Assembly: GCA_001897755.1 (NCBI GenBank)
Contig: MKUJ01000020.1
Span: 1-53,243, forward strand
Direction: 5' to 3'
Length of the DNA: 53,243 nucleotides
From: Afipia sp. 64-13
GTDB taxonomy: Bacteria; Pseudomonadota; Alphaproteobacteria; Rhizobiales; Xanthobacteraceae
Below the pieces are notes generated by a model. The model worked only from the letters and a program-made list of their open reading frames with translations, searched no databases and was not told the origin of the DNA. This document shows, piece after piece, positions 32,274-40,844 of the stretch. Every line of letters starts with the position of its first letter. The stretch's first letter is position 1. The position numbers were made by a program, and so were the translations under genes.

Positions 32274-32964
32274 CCTCAGCAATGTCCACGTTCACATCGG
32301 CAAGCTTCACATCCTTCAGGGTGTGAATCTCGAAATTCAGCCGGGGGAATCCGCGGCGCTGCTCGGCCGCAACGGCGTCGGCAAGACCACGACGCTGCGC
32401 GCGATCATGGGGCTGGCGCCGAAGAGCAACGGCACGATCGCTTTCGATGGCGTCGATCTCTCCAGCATCCCCGCGCACAAGGTGCCGCGTACCGGCATCG
32501 GTTACGTCCCGCAGGGGCGCGGCATTTTCCCGAACCTGTCGGTGATGGAAAATCTGTGCATCGGCCTTCCCGGCAAGCGCGATCCCGCGCAGGAGGAGTA
32601 CGTGTTTCACTGCTTCCCGCGCCTCAAGGAACGGGTCAAGCAGGCTGGAAATACTCTCTCCGGCGGCGAGCAGCAGATGCTGGCGATTGCCCGCTGCCTG
32701 ATGATGCGCCCGAAGCTGATCATTCTCGATGAGCCGACCGAAGGCATCATGCCGCTGCTGGTCTCGCAGATCCGGCGGGAAATCTATCGCATCAACCAGA
32801 GCGGCGTGTCGATCCTGCTGGTCGAGCAGAATGTCGAGACGGCGCTCAAGCTCTGTCCGCGCGTGTTCCTGATGGAAAAGGGCACCGTGGTCTATTCCGG
32901 AACTTCACAGGAACTGAAATCGCAGACCGCGATCGTGCATCGCTATCTCGGTCTGTCCCGTTAA
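32266..32964 (+). CDS. livF: ABC transporter ATP-binding protein (LivF/UrtE-type)
   Basis: The 232-residue ATPase has Walker A LLGRNGVGKTTTLR, signature LSGGEQQMLAIARCL, and Walker B LIILDEPTEGIMP. The NGVGKTT and EPTEGI runs are typical of UrtE as well as LivF. ATG 32266 overlaps the end of livG by 8 bp. It pairs with LivG to drive the LivHM channel. Confidence 0.92.
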   Translation: MLNLSNVHVHIGKLHILQGVNLEIQPGESAALLGRNGVGKTTTLRAIMGLAPKSNGTIAFDGVDLSSIPAHKVPRTGIGYVPQGRGIFPNLSVMENLCIGLPGKRDPAQEEYVFHCFPRLKERVKQAGNTLSGGEQQMLAIARCLMMRPKLIILDEPTEGIMPLLVSQIRREIYRINQSGVSILLVEQNVETALKLCPRVFLMEKGTVVYSGTSQELKSQTAIVHRYLGLSR

Positions 32965-32988
32965 TCCGACTTTCAAGGAGAGAAGATC

Positions 32989-34266
32989 ATGGCCAAGAAA
33001 ATTTCGCGCCGCAGCTTCCTCGAATGTGCTCTCGCAGGCGGCGCAGCGGCTGGCACGGCAAACCTCACGATCATGAAGGATGCATTCGCGCAGGCGTCCG
33101 GGCCGATCGTGATCGGGCATCATTGCGATCTCACCGGCGTGATCTCGTCATGGGGCGTCTGGCACGACAAATGCGCCCGCGCGGCGGTTGACATCATCAA
33201 TCAAGGCGGCGGCATCGCCGGGCGAAAAGTTGAACTTGCGACCGAAGACACCGAATCGAATCCGGCCAGCGGCGCGCGCAAACTGCGCAACCTGATCCAG
33301 CGCGCCAACGCCGAATTCGTCATCGGGTCGGTGCATTCCGGCGTGATGCTGGCGGCGATCCCGATCGCCTCCGAACTCAAGACGATCTACTTCTCCACCG
33401 GAGAGGCAACGGAAGCGACCGGCGCCAAGGGCACGCGCTACTCGTTCCGCACCGGCACCGACACCTATTCGATCGCGGCGGCGAGCATGCCTTGGTGCGT
33501 CGAGAATTTCGGCAAGGTGTGGACGATCATTTACGCCGATTACGCCTGGGGCCAGAGCACCAATCAGGAATCGCGCCACTTCATCGAGAAGGCGGGCGGC
33601 AAGATTCTCAACAGCATCGCGGTGCCGCTCGATACCAAGGATTTCGTGCCGTATCTGGCGCAGATTTCCGCCGACACCGAAGTGCTGCTACCGGCTTTCA
33701 TCGGCTCGCTGTCGCTCGGTTTCTACACCCAGGCCAAGAGCATGGGGCTCGACAAGAAGATGAAGATGTTCTCCTCGTCGGCGAGCATCGAGTCGATCGC
33801 GCCGGACGACATCCAGGGCGCGGCCGAAGGCGTCTATTTCTTCGAGAACTTCCCGCGCATGCTGAGCTCGAAGAACGACGAGTACCACAAGGAGTTCAAC
33901 AAGCGTCTGCAGATCGATGACGCCGATGCCCGCCAGATCGGCGGCACCGCGGTGATGGACAAGAGCCATTGCTGGCAGGCATGGGAAGATATCTTCGCGA
34001 TCAAGCAGGCGATCGAGAAATCGGGCTACAAGACCCGCAAGGATATCCAGGGCGTGATCGAGGCTCTGGAAGGCATGGAGATGAAGAATTCCGTCGGCCA
34101 TCCGCAGGGCGACAAGATCATCCGCAAGGAAGATCACGCCGGCGTCATCGACTGCTACATCAGCCGGGTCGTCAACGGCAAGTTGACGTTGCAGAAGCGG
34201 ATTCCGAAGGAGGATCTGCTGAAAAACATGCCGGTCCGCCACAATCTGTCGGCGATGCCGGTTTAA
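32989..34266 (+). CDS. ABC transporter substrate-binding protein with Tat-type signal
   Basis: The 425-residue type I periplasmic binding protein starts with a twin-arginine signal (SRRSFLECALAGGAAAG, cut near AFAQA). Mature motifs include GPIVIGHHCDLTGVIS, GGIAGRKVELATEDTESNP and VIGSVHSGVMLAAIPIA. It delivers the ligand to LivHMGF. ATG 32989 follows AAGGAGAGAAG. The ligand is unknown; given the neighbouring nitrilase, a small amide, carboxylate or nitrile-derived compound is a possibility. Confidence 0.92.
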   Translation: MAKKISRRSFLECALAGGAAAGTANLTIMKDAFAQASGPIVIGHHCDLTGVISSWGVWHDKCARAAVDIINQGGGIAGRKVELATEDTESNPASGARKLRNLIQRANAEFVIGSVHSGVMLAAIPIASELKTIYFSTGEATEATGAKGTRYSFRTGTDTYSIAAASMPWCVENFGKVWTIIYADYAWGQSTNQESRHFIEKAGGKILNSIAVPLDTKDFVPYLAQISADTEVLLPAFIGSLSLGFYTQAKSMGLDKKMKMFSSSASIESIAPDDIQGAAEGVYFFENFPRMLSSKNDEYHKEFNKRLQIDDADARQIGGTAVMDKSHCWQAWEDIFAIKQAIEKSGYKTRKDIQGVIEALEGMEMKNSVGHPQGDKIIRKEDHAGVIDCYISRVVNGKLTLQKRIPKEDLLKNMPVRHNLSAMPV

Positions 34267-34319
34267 CGCATGGCGCGGCGTGGATCATCGATCCGACAAG
34301 TGATGGTCCGCGCCGCCCT

Positions 34320-35273
34320 CTACGCCTTGACGGGTGAGGTTGGCGCCGGCCGCTCGATCCATGGCGAGTCGCCGAGCAGGAAAGCGCGGTCGGCGACAAA
34401 GATCCGGGAAATCGCCTTGGCCGAGCGGCTGATGGTTTTCAGCACATGCTGGTCGCGCGCGACCGACATCCAGACCGGACGCAGGCTGCGGATCTGATCC
34501 GGCAACACCCGGAACAGCGCGCCGGTTTCGTCGCCGACAAAGGTCGGAAGCACGGCAAGGCCGGCGCCAGCGATGGCGGCGTTGCGCTGGGCGATCACGC
34601 TGTTGCTGCAAAATGCAAGGAGGGCGTTGGGCACGAGCTGATCCAGCCAGCGGACGGATTCGATCGACACCATTTCGGGGATGTAACCGACATAGCGGTG
34701 CGCGCCGAGCTCCTCGCGCGAGCCGGGTAGGCCGTGCAGCGCCTGATAACGCGCCGAACCATAGAGATAGATCGCGGTCTCGCCGATCTGCTCGCTGATC
34801 AGGCCAGGGATCATCGGGTCGAAGAAGCTCAGGAAGATGTCGGTCTCTTTTTTCAGCAGATCGACGATATGCGGGTTGCTGAACAGTTCGATCCGGATGC
34901 CCGGCTCGTCCAGCGTGATCTCCTGAATCCGGCGCGCCAGATAGCCGCTCGCCAGACCTTCCATGGTGGCGACACGGATGGCGCGAACCCGGGTTGCGAC
35001 ATTTCGCTCCAGCTCTTCATGCATGGCGGCCGCATGCATTTCCATCGAGCGGATATGTTCGAGCAGATGCTCGGTTTCGGGCCGGGGCGTGATGCCGCGA
35101 TTGGAGCGGTCGAACAGCCGTCGTTCCATGATCAGTTCGACATGGGCGATGCGCCTTGTCACCGTCGAATGGTCGACCTTAAGAATTTTCGCCGCAGCAT
35201 AGATGCTGCCTTGCCGGGCCACCTCGAGGACGACGCGAAGGTCGTCCCATGCGAGTCTGGCCAGTTGCGGCAT
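34320..35273 (-). CDS. LysR family transcriptional regulator
   Basis: The 317-residue protein has an N-terminal HTH (DDLRVVLEVARQGSIYAAAK, VDHSTVTRRIAHVE; about 8-68) and a LysR effector domain (IRVATMEGLASGYLARRIQ; IFLSFFDPMIPGLISEQIG). The same landmarks appear in the LysR at 28193, so the two look paralogous. It diverges from the flavoprotein operon and converges on the transporter operon, and probably regulates the former through sites in 35274-35506. Confidence 0.9.
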   Translation of the reverse strand: MPQLARLAWDDLRVVLEVARQGSIYAAAKILKVDHSTVTRRIAHVELIMERRLFDRSNRGITPRPETEHLLEHIRSMEMHAAAMHEELERNVATRVRAIRVATMEGLASGYLARRIQEITLDEPGIRIELFSNPHIVDLLKKETDIFLSFFDPMIPGLISEQIGETAIYLYGSARYQALHGLPGSREELGAHRYVGYIPEMVSIESVRWLDQLVPNALLAFCSNSVIAQRNAAIAGAGLAVLPTFVGDETGALFRVLPDQIRSLRPVWMSVARDQHVLKTISRSAKAISRIFVADRAFLLGDSPWIERPAPTSPVKA

Positions 35274-35342
35274 GCGGACCTCCGAGCGGCACGGAGCGTC
35301 CGTGCAGTTTCAATTTAGAATGAATATTGCCGCGATCGAATT

Positions 35343-35361
35343 GGCGGCGTCAATCGCCGCC
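35343..35361. promoter_or_regulatory. Hairpin/operator in the lysR-flavoprotein intergenic region
   Basis: GGCGGCG (35343-35349) and CGCCGCC (35355-35361) face each other across TCAAT, midway between the divergent starts. It could be a regulator site or an RNA hairpin; no further support is seen. Confidence 0.3.
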
Positions 35362-35412
35362 TTCCGGCCTGCCGGTCGATGCCGTGATCAGGGCAATCGA
35401 GCCGCAGGCAAG

Positions 35413-35437
35413 CACCGGCGGGTGCAAAAACGCCTAA
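35413..35437 (+). promoter_or_regulatory. Shared 25-nt upstream element, copy 1 (before the flavoprotein gene)
   Basis: The 25-nt stretch with core GGCGGGTGCAAAAACGCC matches the stretch at 39390-39414 at 21 of 25 positions. It ends 69 nt before the flavoprotein ATG; the other copy ends 59 nt before the MFS ATG. This looks like a shared promoter or LysR site. Confidence 0.5.
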
Positions 35438-35506
35438 ATGCGGAGAGTGGCATGCCAAGTTACGTTTCAGCCCGTGCTTGTCTCGCACGCGGCAAAGACG
35501 TGAACC

Positions 35507-37222
35507 ATGCAGATACTGACAACCGATGTGGTCGTGGTGGGGGGCGGAGCGGCGGGTTGTTATGCCGCTCTCGAACTGACCAGAAAGCACATCGACACGA
35601 TCATCGTCTGCAAGGGGCTTGTCGGCAAAAGCGGCGCCTCGCTGTTCGCGGGAAATCTGGTGCTTGGCGGCGGGCTGCTCGGCAACACGCCGGAGCAGGC
35701 GCGCAACACCGCCGAGTTTCTCATCAAATATCACAATCAGTATCTGATCGATCAGAACTGGGCGAAGCGCTGCGGCCAGTGGATCGAGAGCGTGTATTAT
35801 CCCGAGCTTGAAGCCGCCGGACTTTATTTCCGTCGCGACGATGACGGCAATGTGGTGGTGAGCCCCGGCAAGATCAGAAGCGTCGCCGCCAATGTGCAGG
35901 GGAATTCCGGCGTGCCGTTCATGGACCTGCGGCGCAAGCAGGTGATCAAGGCCGGCATCCGCCGGCTGGAGGAGACCATCGTCACCTCGCTGCTGCGCCG
36001 CGAGGACGGCAGCGTGTGCGGTGTCTTCACGGTGAACTGTCTCACCGGCGAATATGCCGTTGTGCTGGCGCGCGCGGTGGTGCTCGCTACCGGCTATTCC
36101 GACCGCCTGCACAAACGCTCCACCGGCACGCGCGAGATGTCGGGCGATGGCCTCGCGATGGCGTGGCGGGCGGGCGCCAGCCTCGTCAATCTCGAGATGC
36201 AGTGGTGGCACACCAACGACGTCGCGCATCCGCCGACCTGGCAGCGCGTGCAGATCTATCCCAATCCGGTGCTCGGATCGGAGCACTCGGCACGAATGGT
36301 GAACTCCGCCGGCGAGGAATTTTTCAACCAGCAGGTGGACGATCCGATGGCGTTCGGGCCCTACACCGTGCAACTCAAGCGGCTGGTGAAACAGGTGCAC
36401 GCCGGCAAGGCACGTTTCGATGGCGGTTATTTCGCTGGCTTCGATCATATCGATCCCAGGGAGATCGACGCCTACACCACCTACGGCAAGCCGTTCTATC
36501 AGCTCGGTCTCGATCCGCGGCAAGGACCGATCGAGACCGCGGTGACCGCGCATTACCGGCAGGGCGGCATTCTGGTCGATACGGCGAACATGCGCTCCTC
36601 GGTGCCCGGTCTTTATGTTGCCGGTGGTGTCGGCGGCCACAGCAACGGTCTGATTGCGCTCGTGACATTCGACGGCAAATGCGTCGCCGACGGCATCGCC
36701 GCCGAGATCGGCGGGTTGCACCCGGGGACGCTGCCGGATGAGCAGGTCGAGCTGGAGCGTCGCCGCATCGATTCACTGCTCGCGAGCAATGGCGAGGGGC
36801 TCGCGCCGGTTCAGGTCAAGGAAGAGATCCGCCGCGTGATGTGGGAGAAGGCCGGCGTCGAGAAGAACCATGCCAGCCTTACCGGAGCGTTGGAGGATCT
36901 CGACCGCATCCGGACCTGCGTGCTGCCGAACATGCGGGTGAAGAACCACACCCGCGTCGCCAATTACGAATGGGTCGACGCCATCGATGTCCACAACATG
37001 GTCGATGTCGCCGAACTGATCGTGCATTCCTCGATCGAGCGCCGCGAGAGCCGCGGTCCCTTCATGCGGACTGATTTTCCAGAAACCGACAACGAGAACT
37101 GGCTGGCGGCCAATATCATGATCAAGACCGACAACGGTTTCCGCTTCGAGCAGGTGCCGTACGATCTGCCGTTCTTCCAGCCCGACTTTGCGCGGCGCGA
37201 CAACATGGCGGTGCCGTGGTGA
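35507..37222 (+). CDS. FAD-dependent oxidoreductase, fumarate reductase/succinate dehydrogenase flavoprotein type (TfrA-like)
   Basis: The 571-residue flavoprotein has the FAD fold VVVGGGAAGCYAALELTRK (9-27), KGLVGKSGASLFAGN (about 36-50), EMQWWHTNDVAHPP where the family has a substrate His, AHYRQGGILVD (His before GGI) and VPGLYVAGGVGGHSNG. The His that covalently binds FAD in SdhA/FrdA is not seen in the SGASLFAGN segment, so FAD is probably not covalent, as in TfrA, AprA and soluble reductases. It probably interconverts a dicarboxylate-like substrate. It is followed by FeS and HdrB-like genes; the trio resembles thiol:fumarate reductase or the SdhABE type. The true substrate is unknown. 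Confidence 0.85.
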   Translation: MQILTTDVVVVGGGAAGCYAALELTRKHIDTIIVCKGLVGKSGASLFAGNLVLGGGLLGNTPEQARNTAEFLIKYHNQYLIDQNWAKRCGQWIESVYYPELEAAGLYFRRDDDGNVVVSPGKIRSVAANVQGNSGVPFMDLRRKQVIKAGIRRLEETIVTSLLRREDGSVCGVFTVNCLTGEYAVVLARAVVLATGYSDRLHKRSTGTREMSGDGLAMAWRAGASLVNLEMQWWHTNDVAHPPTWQRVQIYPNPVLGSEHSARMVNSAGEEFFNQQVDDPMAFGPYTVQLKRLVKQVHAGKARFDGGYFAGFDHIDPREIDAYTTYGKPFYQLGLDPRQGPIETAVTAHYRQGGILVDTANMRSSVPGLYVAGGVGGHSNGLIALVTFDGKCVADGIAAEIGGLHPGTLPDEQVELERRRIDSLLASNGEGLAPVQVKEEIRRVMWEKAGVEKNHASLTGALEDLDRIRTCVLPNMRVKNHTRVANYEWVDAIDVHNMVDVAELIVHSSIERRESRGPFMRTDFPETDNENWLAANIMIKTDNGFRFEQVPYDLPFFQPDFARRDNMAVPW

Positions 37223-37259
37223 GCGCAGGCAAGACCGTGGGAATGCCGAGGGGCGGACA

Positions 37260-38270
37260 ATGAATGTGCAGGTCGATGCACGCAGTATCGGCAAGGTCGA
37301 GAACGCGGACGGGCTTCTGGCGCGGAACGCGCGGTTGCAACCCGGCGATCCGGTTCAGGTCCGCGTGCGGCGGTTCGATGCCGGGGAGGCAGGCGCGCCT
37401 CGTTTCGAGAGCTTCATCGTTCCCTACGACACCGCGATGCGCGTGCTCGACGCCCTGAACTATATCGCCGAGAACTTCGCCACCGATCTGGCCTATCGCT
37501 GGCTGTGCGGCACCAAGATGTGCGGCACCTGCGCAGTGCGGATGAACGGCCGCGAGGTGCTGGCCTGCTGGGAAGCGGTCGAGCCCGACATGACGATCGA
37601 GCCGCTGCGCAACCTTCCGGTGATCCGCGATCTGGTGGTGGATCGCCGTCCGTATGAAGACCGCGTTGCCGGCTTCGAGCCCTGGCTGGAGCGGCCCTCC
37701 GCCTATCCCGGATTTCCCGAGCCATTGTCGCACAAGGACATGAAGAACGCCTCGAAGGCGCTCGATTGTATCAGTTGCATGTCGTGCTTCTCGGCCTGTC
37801 CGGTGATCGGCCTCGGCGGGCTTACAGATTTTGCCGGCCCTGCGCCGCTGGTGCAATTGGCGCAGACCGCGCTCGATGCGCGCAACGATCCGGCCAAGGT
37901 GGCGCGGGCGCTGGAGCATGCCGGCATCTTCAATTGCCTGTCCTGCTACAAATGCGAGGAAGTCTGCCCCGCGAAGATTCCCATCGTGACGCGGGTGATC
38001 GAGCCCTTGAAGGCGAAGACCGCCGAGTTGGTGCCGCATGTCGCAAAGCACGCGATGGCATTTCGCGCCATCGTCGCGGCGCGGGGGCGGATCGACCCCA
38101 GCGAGCTCGTGCTGCGCGTGCAGGGGCCGAAGGTGCTGCTGCAGATCGGCCGCGCGCTGCGGCTTCTGCTGCGCGGCAAGATCGACCCGTTCAAAACCCT
38201 GTTTCGCAAACCGACGGCGGCGGCAAAAGCGGCGGCGCGTCTGCTCGGCAAATCAAGGTCCGTCTCATGA
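37260..38270 (+). CDS. Fumarate reductase/succinate dehydrogenase iron-sulfur subunit (TfrB N-terminal / SdhB-like)
   Basis: The 336-residue protein carries a plant-type [2Fe-2S] site (Cys83, Cys88, Cys91 and Cys103 in CGTKMCGTC...C) and two complete CxxCxxCxxxCP sets: Cys170/173/176/180 ([12 protein letters not shown]) and Cys226/229/232/236 ([12 protein letters not shown]). Classic SdhB has one three-Cys [3Fe-4S] site; here both ferredoxin sites are four-Cys, as in TfrB and SdhE-type complexes. ATG 37260 follows GAGGGG and fits the family. Its stop overlaps the next start as ATGA, so the subunits are coupled. Confidence 0.88.
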   Translation: MNVQVDARSIGKVENADGLLARNARLQPGDPVQVRVRRFDAGEAGAPRFESFIVPYDTAMRVLDALNYIAENFATDLAYRWLCGTKMCGTCAVRMNGREVLACWEAVEPDMTIEPLRNLPVIRDLVVDRRPYEDRVAGFEPWLERPSAYPGFPEPLSHKDMKNASKALDCISCMSCFSACPVIGLGGLTDFAGPAPLVQLAQTALDARNDPAKVARALEHAGIFNCLSCYKCEEVCPAKIPIVTRVIEPLKAKTAELVPHVAKHAMAFRAIVAARGRIDPSELVLRVQGPKVLLQIGRALRLLLRGKIDPFKTLFRKPTAAAKAAARLLGKSRSVS

Positions 38271-39142
38271 AGTTTGCCTATTACCCCGGCTGTTCGGCCA
38301 AGAGCACCTGCAAGGAGCTCAATATCGCGATGCGCAAGGTTGCGGTCGCGCTCGATCTCGAACTGACCGAGCTCGAATCGGCGACCTGTACCGGCGCGCG
38401 GGAGATTCGCGCCATCGATCCGATCGGCTTCCTTGCGCTCAACGTCCGTATTCTGGCGCTGGCGGAGCGCGACGGCCTGCCGCTGATGACGGTCTGCAAC
38501 ACCTGTACGCTCAATCTGATCGACGCTCAGGCGACCTTCACGGAAGATCCCTATCTCGCCCGTCAGGTCAATGAGCGCCTGGCCGAAGAGGGGCTCGAAT
38601 ACAAGGGCACCACGCGCGTCACCCATTTCCTGTGGGTGCTGTTCGAGGACATTGGCGCCGATCGCTTGCGCGATCTGGTGGTCAATCCGCTGACCGGCAT
38701 GTCGGTCGCGGCGTTCTACGGCTGCCACATCACCCGCCCGCCGGGCAAATATGGCTTCATCGATTCCCGCAACAACCGCTCGCTGGAACAACTGTCGGAG
38801 CTGCTGGGCTGCAAGCCGGTGGACTATACCGGCCGCACCGAATGTTGCGGCTTCCATACCGCCGCGCATGACGAGCGCATCGCGATCAAGCTGACCGGAC
38901 AACATATTCAATCGGCCAAGACCAACGGCGCCCATGCGATGGTCACGCCATGTCCGCTCTGTCACACCGTGCTGGACAGCTTCCAGAAGGAAATCGAGAA
39001 GGACGCGGGCAAGAAGCTCGACATGCCGGTGCTCCATCTGCCGCAGCTTGTCGGCCTCGCGCTGGGCATGTCGCACGACGAACTGCGCCTCGACAAGCAT
39101 GTCGTTTCGACCGAGACGCTTCGGCCGCACGAAGCGCACTGA
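38267..39142 (+). CDS. HdrB-like CCG-domain protein (SdhE/TfrB C-terminal type)
   Basis: The 291-residue protein has two CCG-type Cys motifs as in heterodisulfide reductase B. The second is complete: Cys153, Cys193-Cys194 (TECCGFH), Cys229 and Cys232 (TPCPLCH). The first has Cys9 (YYPGCS), Cys77 and Cys80 (VCNTC), but the double Cys is Cys41-Thr42 (ATCTGAR), so one ligand is lost and the first noncubane cluster may be altered or absent. It probably links the flavoprotein/FeS pair to a thiol or quinone. ATG 38267 overlaps the preceding stop by 4 bp. In methanogens the homologous domains are fused in TfrB; here they are separate. Confidence 0.87.
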   Translation: MKFAYYPGCSAKSTCKELNIAMRKVAVALDLELTELESATCTGAREIRAIDPIGFLALNVRILALAERDGLPLMTVCNTCTLNLIDAQATFTEDPYLARQVNERLAEEGLEYKGTTRVTHFLWVLFEDIGADRLRDLVVNPLTGMSVAAFYGCHITRPPGKYGFIDSRNNRSLEQLSELLGCKPVDYTGRTECCGFHTAAHDERIAIKLTGQHIQSAKTNGAHAMVTPCPLCHTVLDSFQKEIEKDAGKKLDMPVLHLPQLVGLALGMSHDELRLDKHVVSTETLRPHEAH

Positions 39143-39196
39143 GGGCGTGAAGGTCATATTGTCGCTTCGCTAAAGATGCGACGGAGTCATCGGACT

Positions 39197-39227
39197 GCGG
39201 TTCGCGCGTCGAACCGCTGAAGGTTTT
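39197..39227 (+). terminator. Terminator after the HdrB-like gene
   Basis: Arms GCGGTTCG / CGAACCGC with loop CGCGT, followed after a few bases by TTTTATT, lie 54 nt after the stop codon. Confidence 0.65.
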
Positions 39228-39389
39228 ATTCGTGCGTGCAAGACCGCGATTCGCGGTGTCCGAAGATCGATTTATCCCATGATTTACAGGCATCTGCGCG
39301 CTTTGCGTGCCGATCGATCGCGCGAGGTCATGCCGCCGTGGACGTAACAAGGATGAGTGAGTTCGCGCACCTTCGTCGCGCCACAAACA

Positions 39390-39414
39390 CACCAGCGGGT
39401 GCGAAAATGCCGAA
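39390..39414 (+). promoter_or_regulatory. Shared 25-nt upstream element, copy 2 (before the MFS gene)
   Basis: This copy, core AGCGGGTGCGAAAATGCC, matches 35413-35437 at 21 of 25 positions and lies at a similar distance (59 nt) before the start codon. It supports common control of the flavoprotein and MFS/aldehyde dehydrogenase operons. Confidence 0.5.
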
Positions 39415-39473
39415 TACGAGACTGCCGGATTGCCTGTTTAACTCCTGCATCTTCTCGGAGGGGGAAACAGGCC

Positions 39474-40772
39474 ATGACGGTCATTGCGGAAGCAAACGGG
39501 ATCGCGAAACCCAAATCGCGACTGAACAAGCAACATTACATCGGGTTCTTCGGCTGCTGGCTCGGCTGGGTGATGGATGGCGTCGATTCGTTCATCTTCG
39601 CGCTGGTATTTGTGCCGTCGATGCGTGAACTGCTGCCGGCGTCCGGCATCGAAGCGACGGCGCCGAACATCGCGTTCGCCGGATCGATGATGTTCGCCCT
39701 GTTCCTGGTCGGATGGGGCATGGCGTTCATCTGGGGGCCGCTCGGCGACAAATGGGGTCGCGCCAAAACACTGGCGCTGACCATTGTTGTCTATTCGGTG
39801 TTCACCGGCGCCGCCGCGTTCGCGCAGGACGTCTACCAGCTCGCGGTGTTCCGCTTTCTCGCCGGCATCGGCGTCGGCGGCGAATGGGCGCTGGCCGGTA
39901 CCTTCATCGCCGAAATCTGGCCGGAGGATCGCCGCGCCAAGGCGGGAGGCTATCTGCAGACCGGCTACTATGTCGGCTTCTTCATCGCATCCGCGCTGAA
40001 CTTCACGGTTGGTGCGCATTACGGCTGGCGCGCGATGTTCCTGTGTGGCCTCGCGCCGGTCGCGATCGCGCTCGCGGTGCGCCTGATGATCCGCGAGCCG
40101 AACAAATGGGAGAAGAAGGAGGTCGAGGCGAAGAAGGGAAAACCGCTGCGCGAGATTTTCAGCGGCGAATTCCGCCAGCGCACGATCGTTCTCACCACGC
40201 TGCTCACCTGCTCGATCATCGGTCTGTGGGCCGGTGCGGTCTACGCGCCGGCGGCGTTGACGCAGCTTGCGACCAAGGCCGGCTATACCGGTAAGGAGAT
40301 TCCGCAACTGGTGTCGTACTCCAGCATGCTGTTCTCGTTCATGACGATCCTGGGATGTCTGACGCTGCCGCTGTTCGCCGAAGGGCTCGGCCGCCGCAAG
40401 GCGACGGGACTGTTCTTTCTCGGCATGATGGTCTCGATCCTGGCGGCGTTCGGTTATCTGTTCTACCAGCAGAATTCGCTGATCCCGTTCATCGTCGCGA
40501 TGGCGGCCGTCGGTTATTTCGGCGGCAACTTCGCCATCTACAGCATCTGGATCCCCGAACAATACCCGACCACGATCCGCGCCACGGCGTTCGCCTGGGC
40601 GATTTCGTTCGGCCGCTTCATCGGCGCCGGCGTCAACTTCCTGCTCGGCTGGGCGGTGAGCCAGACCGGTACGCTCGGTTATCCGGTGGCTGCGACGGCC
40701 TTCGCCTTCGGCATCGGCATTCTGGTGTTGCCATGGGCGGTCGAGACCAGGGGCAAGGGCCTGCCGGACTGA
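39474..40772 (+). CDS. MFS transporter, metabolite:H+ symporter type
   Basis: The 432-residue protein has about 12 hydrophobic helices and the MFS motifs GPLGDKWGRAKTL (loop 2-3) and GIGVGGEWALAGTFIAEIWP, as in the aromatic acid/sialic acid/sugar carriers. A Lys-rich cytoplasmic loop (KWEKKEVEAKKGKPLREIF) separates the two halves. ATG 39474 follows GGAGGGGG. It probably imports an organic acid used by the aldehyde dehydrogenase or flavoprotein system; the substrate is unknown. The aldehyde dehydrogenase gene follows on the same strand. Confidence 0.9.
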   Translation: MTVIAEANGIAKPKSRLNKQHYIGFFGCWLGWVMDGVDSFIFALVFVPSMRELLPASGIEATAPNIAFAGSMMFALFLVGWGMAFIWGPLGDKWGRAKTLALTIVVYSVFTGAAAFAQDVYQLAVFRFLAGIGVGGEWALAGTFIAEIWPEDRRAKAGGYLQTGYYVGFFIASALNFTVGAHYGWRAMFLCGLAPVAIALAVRLMIREPNKWEKKEVEAKKGKPLREIFSGEFRQRTIVLTTLLTCSIIGLWAGAVYAPAALTQLATKAGYTGKEIPQLVSYSSMLFSFMTILGCLTLPLFAEGLGRRKATGLFFLGMMVSILAAFGYLFYQQNSLIPFIVAMAAVGYFGGNFAIYSIWIPEQYPTTIRATAFAWAISFGRFIGAGVNFLLGWAVSQTGTLGYPVAATAFAFGIGILVLPWAVETRGKGLPD

Positions 40773-40844
40773 GGGGCATCCGACACGACAAGAGCAATGG
40801 CGAGCGCGCAGGCGCTCGCCGCACAATTTCAAGGAGAAACGCAG

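Larger units (their letters stand above)
39143..39473. other. Intergenic region between the TfrAB-like operon and the MFS gene
   Basis: The 331-bp stretch contains a terminator at 39197-39227 and the 25-nt shared element at 39390-39414. GATGCGACGGAGTCATCGGA near 39174-39193 faintly resembles part of the repeat at 1046. No gene is recognised. Confidence 0.5.
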
